DNA of 64,000 bases from Acidaminobacter sp. JC074 (GCF_022496765.1 NZ_VANV01000016.1:62001-126000), one strand, 5' to 3'; counted from the first letter of the stretch, positions 8,448 to 17,850 are shown. The notes: generated by a model from the sequence alone, not told the origin. Program-made: numbers and translations.

Positions 8448-8471
8448 ATGCCTAAGAAGAGACAGAGATAA
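8448..8471 (+). other. seven-codon basic mini-ORF (possible leader peptide)
   Basis: ATG CCT AAG AAG AGA CAG AGA TAA encodes MPKKRQR. It is preceded by a perfect GGAGG (8437-8441) six bases upstream. It lies 100 bases before the second ECF sigma gene. It may be a regulatory leader peptide, a remnant of a degraded gene, or chance. The strength of the ribosome site is the only support. Confidence 0.25.
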
Positions 8472-8570
8472 ATTTTTATGAAATTTTCTTAGATGTCACA
8501 AAAGCTTGTTTGTAATTGTCTTAGTAAGTGAAGAGCAAATAGTTAGATATCTAAATCGAGGAGCTAGATC

Positions 8571-9098
8571 ATGGTTGAAGAAACATTCATTATGTCTAAT
8601 GAAGAAACGTATAGAATAATCATACAGACTTATCAGCAACAGATATTTTCATACATTTATAAAATGGTTAAATGTAAAGAAGATGCTGAAGATTTGACTC
8701 AGGAAACTTTCCTGAAGGTTTTCAAAAAACTGGACTCTCTTAGAGAGCCGTCACTTGTAAAGTCATGGTTGTATCAGATTGCTTATAGGACAGTCGTTAA
8801 CCACATTAAGAAGCAAAAACTCAAATCATTTTCTTTATTTACAAACCCTGATAGTATCAATGACTTAGTCTATGAATCTAATGATGAGACATACAGTGAA
8901 AAAGCGATTCAGATATTTGCCACTTTGGATCATAAAGAACATACCTTGTTAACTCTAAGAGTTGTAGAGGAGATGTCATATGATGAGATCAGTCTCATTA
9001 TGGGCAAATCTTCAGCGACTTTGAGAAAAAGGTATGAACGCTTAATTAAAAGACTTAGAAGCGATTTTGAGGAGGTGGCCCATGAGGAAGATAATTGA
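8571..9098 (+). CDS. ECF-family RNA polymerase sigma factor (second pair)
   Basis: 175 residues with sigma region 2 (EDAEDLTQETFLKVFKKLDSL) and region 4 (EHTLLTLRVVEEMSYDEISLIMGKSSATLRKRYERL) separated by a short linker. AGGAG lies 7 nt before the chosen ATG; a second in-frame ATG seven codons later is possible. The downstream membrane protein overlaps its last 17 nt and is the likely anti-sigma partner. It is only distantly similar to the sigma factor at 5784, so the two pairs are not a recent duplication. Confidence 0.88.
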   Translation: MVEETFIMSNEETYRIIIQTYQQQIFSYIYKMVKCKEDAEDLTQETFLKVFKKLDSLREPSLVKSWLYQIAYRTVVNHIKKQKLKSFSLFTNPDSINDLVYESNDETYSEKAIQIFATLDHKEHTLLTLRVVEEMSYDEISLIMGKSSATLRKRYERLIKRLRSDFEEVAHEEDN

Positions 9099-10023
9099 TT
9101 CATATAAATCTGTTAAGATACCTGAGGTTGATTTGGAAAGACAAATAATGAATAGGATGAAGACAAGTGATGTCGATAAGAAAAGCTTGAGTTTAAAAAC
9201 AGTCTTGTTAACATGTCTAGCCTTGATTTCTACATCTCTTGTGGTCTTTGCTATTTCACAAATCATTCATAATGCTGATGGTTCTCATACACTTGTCAGT
9301 GAATCTGGTGATACTGGCTGGACCGTTCATTCAGAAGATACTGAGAATCAGTTTGATTATGAAGAAAAAAGACATTTTAACTTAATGATAAAAGAAATGG
9401 TCAAGATAAAGGTAACAGGAGATAATGCAAAGGTTGCCTATTATGATTACAGCGAAGGAAGAGTACCTTTATCAGCTGTTTTAGCTGCAAATGATACATT
9501 TATCTATAATAATGATACAAAGAAAGCTATTATAGATATGGCAGTTAACCCAGATTATCTGATGCCTGTTATTATTAAACTTGAGGAAAGTTTTGAAATA
9601 GATAGATTAAAGTATTCTTATGAAGTCAATGAAGCGACTCGAGATAGACTCATAGCAGAGGCTAAGGAAAAGGCTTCATTTGGAGAAATCTATGTTACTA
9701 CTGCAGCCGTTGATCGACAACTTTATAATATCAATTTAAGTTTATTGTCTAAGGACATGGATAAGTATTACAACACATCGGTTTCTTTATCTGAAGCAGG
9801 CATGAAGTATTCACCAGGTACAAAGGGAACAGATTTCGAGGAAATCAGTCTTGATGACAAGGTGGCTATGTTGTCTAAAAGAGAAAATGGATCTTATGTA
9901 TTAACTGTAGAGGTTGAAGGCATTGGACTAATGATTCACTGCGATCCTAGAGGGGACATCAACAACTTGTATGACTTGTGTGACAGTTTGATTGATACAA
10001 TTGAAAAGAGTATGGATAATTGA
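9082..10023 (+). CDS. membrane anti-sigma-like protein without zinc finger
   Basis: The ATG at 9082 follows GGAGG (9071-9075); an upstream in-frame TTG lacks a ribosome site. The 313-residue protein begins with a short cytoplasmic segment (YKSVKIPEVDLERQIMNRM), a pattern common in proteins encoded right after ECF sigma genes. One transmembrane helix follows near residues 40-60 (VLLTCLALISTSLVVFAIS), then about 250 extracytoplasmic residues. It lacks the His/Cys zinc motif of the first pair. By position and topology it should bind and inhibit the sigma factor encoded upstream. The outer domain is unrecognised. Confidence 0.7.
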   Translation: MRKIIDSYKSVKIPEVDLERQIMNRMKTSDVDKKSLSLKTVLLTCLALISTSLVVFAISQIIHNADGSHTLVSESGDTGWTVHSEDTENQFDYEEKRHFNLMIKEMVKIKVTGDNAKVAYYDYSEGRVPLSAVLAANDTFIYNNDTKKAIIDMAVNPDYLMPVIIKLEESFEIDRLKYSYEVNEATRDRLIAEAKEKASFGEIYVTTAAVDRQLYNINLSLLSKDMDKYYNTSVSLSEAGMKYSPGTKGTDFEEISLDDKVAMLSKRENGSYVLTVEVEGIGLMIHCDPRGDINNLYDLCDSLIDTIEKSMDN

Positions 10024-10030
10024 TTATCCT

Positions 10031-10071
10031 AAGTGGCCTCTTATGTGACTTAGACAAGTAGGAGGTCACTT
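10031..10071 (+). terminator. possible terminator hairpin
   Basis: AAGTGGCCTC pairs with GAGGTCACTT (one G-U) across a 21-base loop, just after the anti-sigma-like gene. There is no long T-run, so function is uncertain. Confidence 0.4.
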
Positions 10072-10139
10072 ATTTGTATTTCGGATATAGAAATAAAATA
10101 GACTTTCTGTTATGATAGGCCTTGAGGTGAAAAAGTCAT

Positions 10140-11489
10140 ATGGAAAGAAAGAAATTTTTAAGAAGGTTACTGGTTTTATCGGTACCGATTATTATACAAC
10201 AATTTATACAAGCAGCACTCAATATGGTCGATACGGTTATGATTGGTCGACTGGGTTCAGATGAAATAGCGGCAGTTGGTATTGCCAATCAAGTCTTTTT
10301 CTTTGTGATGCTGATTATATTTGGCATCAACAGTGGCGTGTCGGTTTTTATAGCTCAGTTCTATGGTCGAAACGACCATAAGAATATCAAAAAAACAATG
10401 GGTGTAAGTTTGGTGTCAGGCCTCATAGTCGGTATCCTCTTCTGTATTGTTGCAGTATCTATTCCTAGACAACTTATGAGTTTGTTTATTGATGATGCCC
10501 ATGTTATAGAACTTGGGGTGTCTTATTTGAGGATCGTTGCCTACTCATATATCTTTATGGCTATTTCCATGTCATTTTCTGTAGCTTCACGAGGCATAGG
10601 AAAGACCGTTATCCCCATGCTTGTAACGGCCATTGCCTTAAGTGTTAATACGACCTTAAATTATGGTCTGATATTTGGTAATTTTGGCCTACCAGCACTT
10701 GGCATAGAGGGAGCTGCTATAGCCACCTTAATCGCTAGGATCGTAGAGTTCGTCATAATGTTGTCTATTATATATGGTTCTAAATCCTTACTGGCTGCCA
10801 GCATCAAAGACTTGTTGTCCTTCGATTTAGGTTTCTTTAAAAAGATATTCATTAAGGCAGGGCCCGTTTTGGTCAATGAAATATTCTGGTCCTTAGGCAC
10901 CATCGTCTATATGTGGTCCATTGGTCAAATAGGTGCAGAAGCTGTTGCTTCTTATCAGATTACCTTGTCAGCTTATAGATTTTATGAAGTAGCTTTTGTT
11001 GGTTTTGGTTCAGCAGCGTCTGTAATGATAGGCAACTCTATAGGGGCTGGTGACGAAAGCTTGGCTGTCTATTATGGTAAGAGGATTTCAAAAGGCGGTT
11101 TGGTCTTTTCACTATTTACCAGTCTGATCATGTTTATGCTAGCACCGCTTATACTTAAGTTCTTTAATGTATCTGATGCAGTTATGGCTGATTCACTTAA
11201 GCTCTTCCACTTGTACTGCGTATACGGCGTTTTCAGAGTCTATAATCTGATGAAAATCGTTGGTATGTTTAGAGGTGGTGGTGATACAAGATTCGCCATG
11301 TTGGCTGAAATGGGAAGTGTATGGCTTGTTGGTGTACCAATGGCACTTATTGGCTCGAGAGTACTTCATTTATCGGTTGTTTATGTTGTATGGATGATCT
11401 TAACAGAAGAGGTGGTCAAAGCTACGCTTTGTGCCATTAGGTTCAGAAGTGGCAAGTGGGTACATAATGTCATCCACCATATTGAATAA
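10140..11489 (+). CDS. MATE-family multidrug/toxin efflux transporter
   Basis: 449 residues, the usual length for the family, with about twelve hydrophobic segments in two homologous halves. The N-terminal signature PIIIQQFIQAALNMVDTVMIGRLG and the second-half GPVLVNEIFW...YMWSIGQIGAEAVASYQI are typical of MatE domains. Such proteins export cationic drugs or metabolites in exchange for Na+ or H+. The substrate cannot be assigned. GAGGTGA lies 9 nt before the ATG. It is a single gene with its own -10-like TATGAT upstream. No regulator gene is adjacent. Confidence 0.9.
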   Translation: MERKKFLRRLLVLSVPIIIQQFIQAALNMVDTVMIGRLGSDEIAAVGIANQVFFFVMLIIFGINSGVSVFIAQFYGRNDHKNIKKTMGVSLVSGLIVGILFCIVAVSIPRQLMSLFIDDAHVIELGVSYLRIVAYSYIFMAISMSFSVASRGIGKTVIPMLVTAIALSVNTTLNYGLIFGNFGLPALGIEGAAIATLIARIVEFVIMLSIIYGSKSLLAASIKDLLSFDLGFFKKIFIKAGPVLVNEIFWSLGTIVYMWSIGQIGAEAVASYQITLSAYRFYEVAFVGFGSAASVMIGNSIGAGDESLAVYYGKRISKGGLVFSLFTSLIMFMLAPLILKFFNVSDAVMADSLKLFHLYCVYGVFRVYNLMKIVGMFRGGGDTRFAMLAEMGSVWLVGVPMALIGSRVLHLSVVYVVWMILTEEVVKATLCAIRFRSGKWVHNVIHHIE

Positions 11490-11546
11490 GACTCACTGCA
11501 TAGGGGGCTTCTACTCTTATGATAAGAAGTTTTTAAACCAATAAAC

Positions 11547-11570
11547 AAAGACCGCAAGATTGCGGTCTTT
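11547..11570. terminator. bidirectional terminator between convergent genes
   Basis: A 10-bp perfect stem AAAGACCGCA/TGCGGTCTTT with AGAT loop. Its right arm overlaps the stop codon of the minus-strand 81-residue gene, and it also stands downstream of the MATE gene. Confidence 0.8.
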
Positions 11571-11814
11571 AAAATATGCTGTTTATATATTCACATAAGT
11601 CTTCAATGGCATCATCTTGGATGCTTTTTAATTCTGCATCTGTATTGATATCTAAATCATCTTCAACATATGCCAGTATTTCATCCATAGCCTTATCGGT
11701 CACTTCATCACAGTAATCTGTTAAGTTTTCTGCAAAAGTGTCTAAACCATAATCGTTGTAACCATCAACGCTTCTCACAATGCTTTTTAGTTCTTTTTTA
11801 TTCAAGACTTCCAT
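11569..11814 (-). CDS. small acidic hypothetical protein
   Basis: 81 residues, very acidic (many Asp and Glu), predicted helical, with no membrane segment or known motif. AGGAGGATAT stands before the ATG and the reading frame ends inside a strong terminator, so it looks like a real, separately transcribed gene. Two cysteines (DYCDEV and DLCEYI) are present but do not form a recognisable metal site. Function unknown. It lies between the MATE and glutamine synthetase genes and has no visible link to either. Confidence 0.6.
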   Translation of the reverse strand: MEVLNKKELKSIVRSVDGYNDYGLDTFAENLTDYCDEVTDKAMDEILAYVEDDLDINTDAELKSIQDDAIEDLCEYINSIF

Positions 11815-11943
11815 TTTATATCCTCCTATTATTAACGAAAATCTAAAGTTAATGAATATTTCTTGAGAATATTATAATGAATAATTTATGTCTTGTAAAT
11901 AATGACTTTTGTATACATGAAATTGTTGATTCAATTATGACAA

Positions 11944-13830
11944 TTAGAAGAATAAGTTTCTTTTATAATCATGATACAGGTCTTTTAACTTTTTAATCTC
12001 ACCATGCATTTCAACTTGTAAATCAGAAACGACAGGATAATTTTCTTCATTAATTGCTTCAACGATTCTAGTGAATAAAGACTTGTTTGAGAGACTGTCT
12101 TTCATAAGTTTGATTCTTAAGTTTTGAAGTTCTTCCCAGTGAATAACGTCTAAGTCAGATGCACCTACATCATGAAGTTTCTTAGTATTTCTAATCACTT
12201 CCATGTTTTCGATGATGATTCTGTTTTCTAGTTCAAATGTCCAGTTGCTTTCAATTGCTGCAATGTAAGAGTTGATGATTCTGTCTGTAAAAACATCACC
12301 ATGCTTTAGTGCAGATAATTTACCGTTTGCTGCCTTTAACTTTTCAATGTTTTCCCAAACTGTTTTTGGAGGTACACCGAATAAGTTGTTTCTTTCTTCT
12401 TCAGTGAAGTCTTCAAATACATCTTCTTCTGAACGGTAGGCTCTATTTGTTTCTAAATAGAAAGCTTCTTCACCAGCTTTTTTATCAAAGTTCTTTTCTA
12501 TAAACTCAATGTCATGTCCAGACTCAATAACAGCCTTGATACCGTCTAACATACACTGATAAACTGCTGCTGTACATAGATAAGTGTTAGTAAGTGGGTT
12601 AGGTGATCTAAGTTCAAATCTTGTAGCGTGTGGTGTCTTCATGTCTCTTACAAGACCAGCTAGAACAGTTCTGTTTCTTGAAGGTGACGCAGGAGAGTGA
12701 CCCAAACTTGTTACTGTACAAACTGGTGCTTCAAAACCTGGCTTTAATCTGTTAAAGGCATCATTGGTTGCTGTAACAAATGGATTGATGATGTCGTAGT
12801 TTTTAAGTAGCCCCATAATCGCACCATAACCAGCTCTGTTTATAAAATGCTCATCCATCTTTAGTGGAGAGAATAAGTTAACCGTCTTATCATTTGTAAG
12901 TCTTAATGCTGCACCAACATGGTGGTGTTCACCAGAACCAGCAACACCTTCTATTGGCTTAGCTTTAAATGTTACTTCAAGACCATATCTAGAGAAGCAA
13001 TCTGTAATAATATCTCTTGCAAATAATTCATTATCTGCAGTTTGGATAGCTGTAGAGAATTTCCAATCTATTTCAAGTTGTTCCATAACATGAGAGAACT
13101 TATTTGACCCCTCTAGTTTAGATGGTACACCACCTACCTCTTTGTGAGCCATTTCTGCATCAAATCCGTAGTAGTCAAGTAATAAAAGTGATTCTTCCAT
13201 AGCAGATCTTACATTACCAACTGTTCTTTTCCAGTATTGTTCTTTAAGAACTTGAGAAACCGATAAGAGTTTTTCTTCAGCTCTAGAATCTGGTGATTTT
13301 ACCCAAAACTCCAACTCTGTTGCAGTCGTTAGTTCAACGCCAGCTACTTGGTTAAAGTCTACACCCAGTTCTTTACAGAAGTCATCATGGTCTTTTAAAA
13401 GTGTCATAACCGTTTTTTCAAAATTACTTGTAGCTGCTTTTAAGATAGATCTTGAATCACAGTATTGGTTGCTATGTATAAGTGTTGCTGGAATCAAAAG
13501 GGTACCAACTGGTAAGTCTGTATGTTTGTCGATATGACCATAGTTGTAATCAACCAACCAGTTAACATCTGTATCTGGTATTAAATCAACTTTAGCATCA
13601 TTGATTTCAGCAATAATTGGGAGAACAACTGATGAACCATCCGTTTGAACACCTTCTTCTAAAAACTTCTCTATATCATTTAAGAATACGTGCATAGGAA
13701 TGCGCTCATCTGTATGGTTATTGCCTAGATCAACTGCTACTAAAGAAACAAACTTTATCTGAGGATTAGCCTTAAGCTCTCTCGTGATTTTTTCAATTGT
13801 TCGTCCCTCTGATTTGATTACATATAACAT
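11944..13830 (-). CDS. glnN: glutamine synthetase, type III (GlnN-like)
   Basis: ATP-dependent synthesis of glutamine from glutamate and ammonia in the cytoplasm. The protein has the GS catalytic barrel motifs: GVELTTATELEFWV with metal-binding glutamates, GSGEHHHVG with the catalytic histidine region, RNRTVLAG and RFELRSPNPLTNTYLC with substrate-binding arginines. Length and the long C-terminal helical region (after about residue 480) place it in the large type III group rather than the 440-470-residue GlnA group. The ATG at 13830 follows AGGAGG; an in-frame upstream start at 13845 overlaps that site and is rejected (628 residues). It stands alone, with no GlnR or nitrogen regulator gene nearby. 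Confidence 0.9.
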   Translation of the reverse strand: MLYVIKSEGRTIEKITRELKANPQIKFVSLVAVDLGNNHTDERIPMHVFLNDIEKFLEEGVQTDGSSVVLPIIAEINDAKVDLIPDTDVNWLVDYNYGHIDKHTDLPVGTLLIPATLIHSNQYCDSRSILKAATSNFEKTVMTLLKDHDDFCKELGVDFNQVAGVELTTATELEFWVKSPDSRAEEKLLSVSQVLKEQYWKRTVGNVRSAMEESLLLLDYYGFDAEMAHKEVGGVPSKLEGSNKFSHVMEQLEIDWKFSTAIQTADNELFARDIITDCFSRYGLEVTFKAKPIEGVAGSGEHHHVGAALRLTNDKTVNLFSPLKMDEHFINRAGYGAIMGLLKNYDIINPFVTATNDAFNRLKPGFEAPVCTVTSLGHSPASPSRNRTVLAGLVRDMKTPHATRFELRSPNPLTNTYLCTAAVYQCMLDGIKAVIESGHDIEFIEKNFDKKAGEEAFYLETNRAYRSEEDVFEDFTEEERNNLFGVPPKTVWENIEKLKAANGKLSALKHGDVFTDRIINSYIAAIESNWTFELENRIIIENMEVIRNTKKLHDVGASDLDVIHWEELQNLRIKLMKDSLSNKSLFTRIVEAINEENYPVVSDLQVEMHGEIKKLKDLYHDYKRNLFF

Positions 13831-13899
13831 GTGTCCTCCTAACATTTTTTAGTGATATTAATAAAACGTTCGCCTTTATTTGTTTTTCATATGTAAATG

Positions 13900-13927
13900 A
13901 TTATAACAGATAGAGAGATAAGGTCAA
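13900..13927 (-). promoter_or_regulatory. glutamine synthetase promoter
   Basis: On the minus strand, TTGACC (13927-13922) and TATAAT (13905-13900) are separated by 16 bases, a near-consensus housekeeping promoter about 70 bases before the glnN start codon. Confidence 0.7.
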
Positions 13928-14023
13928 CAGTTTTTAAGAAAAAAATCTGTGAAAACCCTTGCAAATACTTAAGTGCAACGATAAACGAAAAATGGTTAAA
14001 AGTTTAAAAAACTGAATATTTAT

Positions 14024-14058
14024 ACTAAAAAAACCGAACCTAACTATAGATTCGGTTT
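14024..14058 (-). terminator. terminator of the AI-2E-family gene
   Basis: AAACCGAA/TTCGGTTT, an 8-bp stem, followed on the minus strand by a T-run (the A-run at 14027-14033). Confidence 0.8.
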
Positions 14059-14081
14059 ACTGTAATCAAATCGACTATCAG

Positions 14082-15137
14082 TTAGTTTAATTTTAGCAGT
14101 TCAGCTTTTCTGATGGCCATTAAGGTAATCGCGATAAGAGGTGCGATGATAATACCTGCGACACCAAATATTTTTATACCTGAGTAAATAATCAATAAAG
14201 TGATGAGTGGATGTATCCCGATCTGTGTGGATATAATCTTAGGTTCCAGAGATTGTCTACCCAGTGTTGCGATAAGATAAACCACAAATATCCCGATAGC
14301 CAGTGAATAGTTCTTATAGAATAGAAGAATGATCACCCATGGTATAAAGACTGTACCTGTACCGAAGACGGGGAGGGCATCTAATATACCAATGGCCAGA
14401 CCAATTAGAATGGCATAAGGTATTTTAAGTATAAACAAACCGATGGAAACTTCGATAAATGTTAAAGTCATCATAATCAGTTGTGCCCTTAAGTAGCCCA
14501 GTAGAACCATAATGACATCTTCTTTAAAAATCTTAACTATTTGCTCTCTAAAGAACTTGTGTGACAATAGCTGCATCTGCATTTCCTTTAGCTTCATTTT
14601 ATCCTTTGTCATAAAGAAAGCTGCAACAAAGGTCACGATGATGCCAACCAATAGATTTGGAATAAAGGTGACAGTTCCTACAAGTGAAGCAAGAATTGTT
14701 GATACAGACAGGTTGATGTTTTGCAAAATACCCGGAATGTCCAAATCGAGATTTTCAGCAAGTAAAGCCGGGATATATGTCCTAAATGTGATTAAGTTCT
14801 TAGATGCACTTAATAGGTTTTCTTCTAATATCTCGCTGATTTCAGGAATTTTGTCTAAAATGATTCTGGCTTGATTAATAATTGTGAAACCTAGGAAGGA
14901 CACAATTAATAGAAGGATACCGATAAACAAGATCAGAATAATAAATGTTATCAGTCCTTTGTGGATTCGTATTTTCTTGTGTAAGAGTTCTACAAGAGGT
15001 GATAATAAATTGGATATCCACCATGCAAATATAAATGGCATCCATAGCAAGATAAGCTTAAATCCGAAGTAAGCAATACCCACTATGGCCAATAGAACAA
15101 TCAGTAGTAGAACGAGTTTTGATGTAAAATGTCCCAT
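14082..15137 (-). CDS. AI-2E family transporter / YtvI-type permease
   Basis: 351 residues with about seven or eight transmembrane helices, in the order typical of PF01594: two helices at the N-terminus, a third pair, a soluble stretch around residues 85-145, and a C-terminal bundle with GLAIGILDALPVFGTGTVFIPW and the EPKIISTQIGIHPL loop. Members export diverse solutes; the autoinducer-2 name is historical and the substrate here is unknown. An upstream cytoplasmic-side loop holds the conserved TKDKMKLKE stretch. The gene is monocistronic with its own terminator and AGGAGGC ribosome site. Confidence 0.85.
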   Translation of the reverse strand: MGHFTSKLVLLLIVLLAIVGIAYFGFKLILLWMPFIFAWWISNLLSPLVELLHKKIRIHKGLITFIILILFIGILLLIVSFLGFTIINQARIILDKIPEISEILEENLLSASKNLITFRTYIPALLAENLDLDIPGILQNINLSVSTILASLVGTVTFIPNLLVGIIVTFVAAFFMTKDKMKLKEMQMQLLSHKFFREQIVKIFKEDVIMVLLGYLRAQLIMMTLTFIEVSIGLFILKIPYAILIGLAIGILDALPVFGTGTVFIPWVIILLFYKNYSLAIGIFVVYLIATLGRQSLEPKIISTQIGIHPLITLLIIYSGIKIFGVAGIIIAPLIAITLMAIRKAELLKLN

Positions 15138-15220
15138 AATGCCTCCTTATTAAGATTCTACCATTTTTTTTATTGATTTAATCTTTTTTTGCAAATTGTA
15201 AGAAAGGTTTAAGTATTTTT

Positions 15221-15249
15221 CCCCTTATGTTATATTTGGATATAAGGGG
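15221..15249 (+). promoter_or_regulatory. inverted repeat over the threonine aldolase ribosome site
   Basis: CCCCTTAT (15221-15228) is complementary to ATAAGGGG (15242-15249), which includes the Shine-Dalgarno sequence of the next gene. It could hide the ribosome site, or act as a DNA operator if transcription begins inside it at a TATATT-like -10 (15231-15236). Confidence 0.35.
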
Positions 15250-15258
15250 GGATAAAAA

Positions 15259-16269
15259 ATGATAGATCTAAGAAGTGATACAGTCACTCAACCAACAGAA
15301 GCTATGAGAAAAGCCATGATGACAGCTGTTGTTGGTGATGACGTTTATGATGATGACCCGACAATTAGGGAGTTAGAAAGATTTGTTGCAGACTTACTTA
15401 AGAAAGAAGCTGCCTTGTTTGTACCAAGTGGTACTTTTGGTAATCAACTGTGTTTGATGACACATACCAAAAGAGGTGATGAAGTCATTGTAGGACATGA
15501 CTCACATATTATGGCTCATGAAGTTGGTGCATCAGCTGTTATTGCCGGTGTTCAATTAAGACAAATAGAATCTTCAGGTGGCAGATTTGATATAGATACT
15601 TTAAAAGGCTATATTCGTGAGGAAGATATCCATTATCCAGATACAGGCTTAATCTGCATGGAACAAGCCCACGGTGATGGGTCGGTAATGCCTATTGACC
15701 ATATGAAGAAAATTTATGACCTGGCTAAAGAGCATGATATACCTGTACATCTAGATGGTGCAAGACTTTTCAATGCAGCTGCGGCATTAGATGTCAAGGC
15801 TTGTGAACTTGCCAAGTATACTGATTCACTTACCTTCTGTTTATCAAAAGGTCTATGTGCACCGGTTGGTTCTATGGTTGTTGGCAGTAAGGACTTTATA
15901 AAACGTGCCAAGAAGTATAGAAAACTTATGGGTGGTGGTCTTAGACAAGCCGGTTTCTTAGCTGCAGCAGGACTGATTGCTCTAAATGAAATGGTAGATA
16001 GGCTAAAGGATGATCATGACCTTGCAAAGTATATGGCTTCTAAACTAGAGGAGTTTTCTAACATAGAAGTTATTAAAGACAGACTAGACATCAATATGGT
16101 TTTCTTTAAGATGACAGGTGTGGATGAAGAACAGTTCATTTCAGACATGTATGACAAGGACATTAAGATCAATGGTACTGAAGATGGCGAATGGCGCTTT
16201 GTTACCAATCATGATGTGACTAAAGAACATGTGGATTATACAATAGAGACTATGAAGGCGCTTATTTAA
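15259..16269 (+). CDS. ltaE: low-specificity L-threonine aldolase
   Basis: A cytoplasmic PLP enzyme cleaving L-threonine or L-allo-threonine to glycine and acetaldehyde. The N-terminus MIDLRSDTVTQPTEAMRKAM and the VGDDVYDDDPT motif are diagnostic. The PLP-binding lysine lies in CLSKGLCAPVGS (about residue 197), and the Asp/Arg of HLDGARLFNAA contact the cofactor. Full length at 336 residues. It starts at the ATG 8 nt after a G-rich ribosome site contained in an inverted repeat. It probably supplies glycine or degrades threonine. The threonine-responsive leaders near 53-56 kb are far away and not visibly linked to it. Confidence 0.92.
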   Translation: MIDLRSDTVTQPTEAMRKAMMTAVVGDDVYDDDPTIRELERFVADLLKKEAALFVPSGTFGNQLCLMTHTKRGDEVIVGHDSHIMAHEVGASAVIAGVQLRQIESSGGRFDIDTLKGYIREEDIHYPDTGLICMEQAHGDGSVMPIDHMKKIYDLAKEHDIPVHLDGARLFNAAAALDVKACELAKYTDSLTFCLSKGLCAPVGSMVVGSKDFIKRAKKYRKLMGGGLRQAGFLAAAGLIALNEMVDRLKDDHDLAKYMASKLEEFSNIEVIKDRLDINMVFFKMTGVDEEQFISDMYDKDIKINGTEDGEWRFVTNHDVTKEHVDYTIETMKALI

Positions 16270-16353
16270 TAAGTGTCTTTTATATTACAAATTTAACCAG
16301 CATATGCTAATTTACAGACTTAGGATTATAATAAAAATATGGGGGTGATGATA

Positions 16354-17850
16354 GTGAAAAAAATCATTGTAATTTGTTTGTTAATACTAAGTTTGACATC
16401 AATTAGTTTTGGAGAAATAGATATCGGAACAGAAATTGGCAGTGTTTTAGAAACCGATATAAAAGCCTATATCGATGACCAGCAGATACCATCTATGAAC
16501 ATTGATGGCTATACAGCAATAGTTGTAGAGGACTTAAGATATTACGGCTTTGATGTGGTATGGCATCCGGATACAAGAAGTCTTGATATATCAAGAAACA
16601 CATCAAAAGCAGTTGATCCGCTACCTGTTTCTGACTTAGATGTTGTAATAGGAAGAGAAATAGCTAAAGTTCTTCATACGGATATAAAGACCTACTTTCA
16701 TAATTCAGAGTTAAGATCTTTCAATATAGATGGCAAAACAGCAGTACTTATCAATGATCTTTCACAGCTTGGTTTTGTCCACTGGGATGAAGAAAAAAGA
16801 GTCATTTCACTAGCACCTTATGAAAGAGAGTGGGTAGATACGAAAGATAGTGACTTTTCCTTTGTTATCAAGGGACAAGATGCCATAGTTTTAAATATTG
16901 ATAAAAAGAACAACGATTTCTATTTTAATGAAGTTCTAGTTGGTTTTCAAGACGTGCAAGCCATGCTGTCTCTTGAAAAAATAGCTGCTGCATTAGACTA
17001 TAAACTCGTAGATGACAGGTACACAAGAGGGGCTTATGGATTTGAACTCAACGAGGTAGATCAGTCTGTAAATCATTACTATGATGGCTTATTGGTAGAG
17101 ACTTCTAAGCTAAACTTTGATATGATTACAAAAGAAACCATCTATATAAGCGATGGAGACCTAGCTGAAATTTTTGGCTTGTATAAGACCTGGGATCCTG
17201 AAAGTGAAAGGATTATATTAAATGATCACAATGAGATAATCGAAGACCATGGTAACTTACATATTAGTGGAAGAAATGTGTCTATAAAGGTTTTAACTGA
17301 TTACTGGGTTGGCTATAACTATGAAATAAGAAATACAAGTCATGATTTGTATGGAGGTGGCTCTAGTCTCACAGATTCAAATCAGAGTTCATATGCCTAT
17401 ATAACATCGGGTTCATTATTAGCTGGAAAAAATGATGTAGAAGTGACAATAAAGGCGGGACATAGAATTTTGATGCATAAAGTTTATAAAGACCTTTTGC
17501 CAGATTATACAACACATATCTTAGAAAACGAAAAAAATATATCTGCCTTTTCTTACATAAGACTTGATAGTCCAGACAAGGGTTATTATGACTTAGATGA
17601 AAATAATTTTACACTTAAGGGTGAAATTTTTAATAGTAAAGGTGATATAGAAATAAGTATATCCAAACAAAACGACCTTGATTTTGAAGAGGTGTCTAGG
17701 CAAACACTTACAGTTATAGAAGGTGATTTTAATGATCAGATAAGTTTTGGTGGTACAGGTTTATACAAGGTAGTTGCAAAGGGGATTGTAAAAGGCATAC
17801 ATGAAAATTATTCTACTGATCTCTTTGAATTTTATATCAGGCTAAAATAA
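16354..17850 (+). CDS. exported protein with two copper-amine-oxidase-like stalk repeats
   Basis: The GTG at 16354 lies after GGGGGTGATG and begins a clean signal peptide (MKKIIVICLLILSLTSISFG). The in-frame ATGs at 16339 and 16348 overlap that ribosome site. The mature N-terminus has two tandem units of about 57 residues: VLETDIKAYIDDQQIPSMNI...LDIS and VLHTDIKTYFHNSELRSFNI...VISL. This is the copper-amine-oxidase N-terminal stalk fold common on exported clostridial proteins. The remaining 350 residues are beta-rich and unrecognised. No cell-wall anchor or lipobox is seen, so the protein is secreted or retained by the stalk domains. Confidence 0.72.
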   Translation: MKKIIVICLLILSLTSISFGEIDIGTEIGSVLETDIKAYIDDQQIPSMNIDGYTAIVVEDLRYYGFDVVWHPDTRSLDISRNTSKAVDPLPVSDLDVVIGREIAKVLHTDIKTYFHNSELRSFNIDGKTAVLINDLSQLGFVHWDEEKRVISLAPYEREWVDTKDSDFSFVIKGQDAIVLNIDKKNNDFYFNEVLVGFQDVQAMLSLEKIAAALDYKLVDDRYTRGAYGFELNEVDQSVNHYYDGLLVETSKLNFDMITKETIYISDGDLAEIFGLYKTWDPESERIILNDHNEIIEDHGNLHISGRNVSIKVLTDYWVGYNYEIRNTSHDLYGGGSSLTDSNQSSYAYITSGSLLAGKNDVEVTIKAGHRILMHKVYKDLLPDYTTHILENEKNISAFSYIRLDSPDKGYYDLDENNFTLKGEIFNSKGDIEISISKQNDLDFEEVSRQTLTVIEGDFNDQISFGGTGLYKVVAKGIVKGIHENYSTDLFEFYIRLK

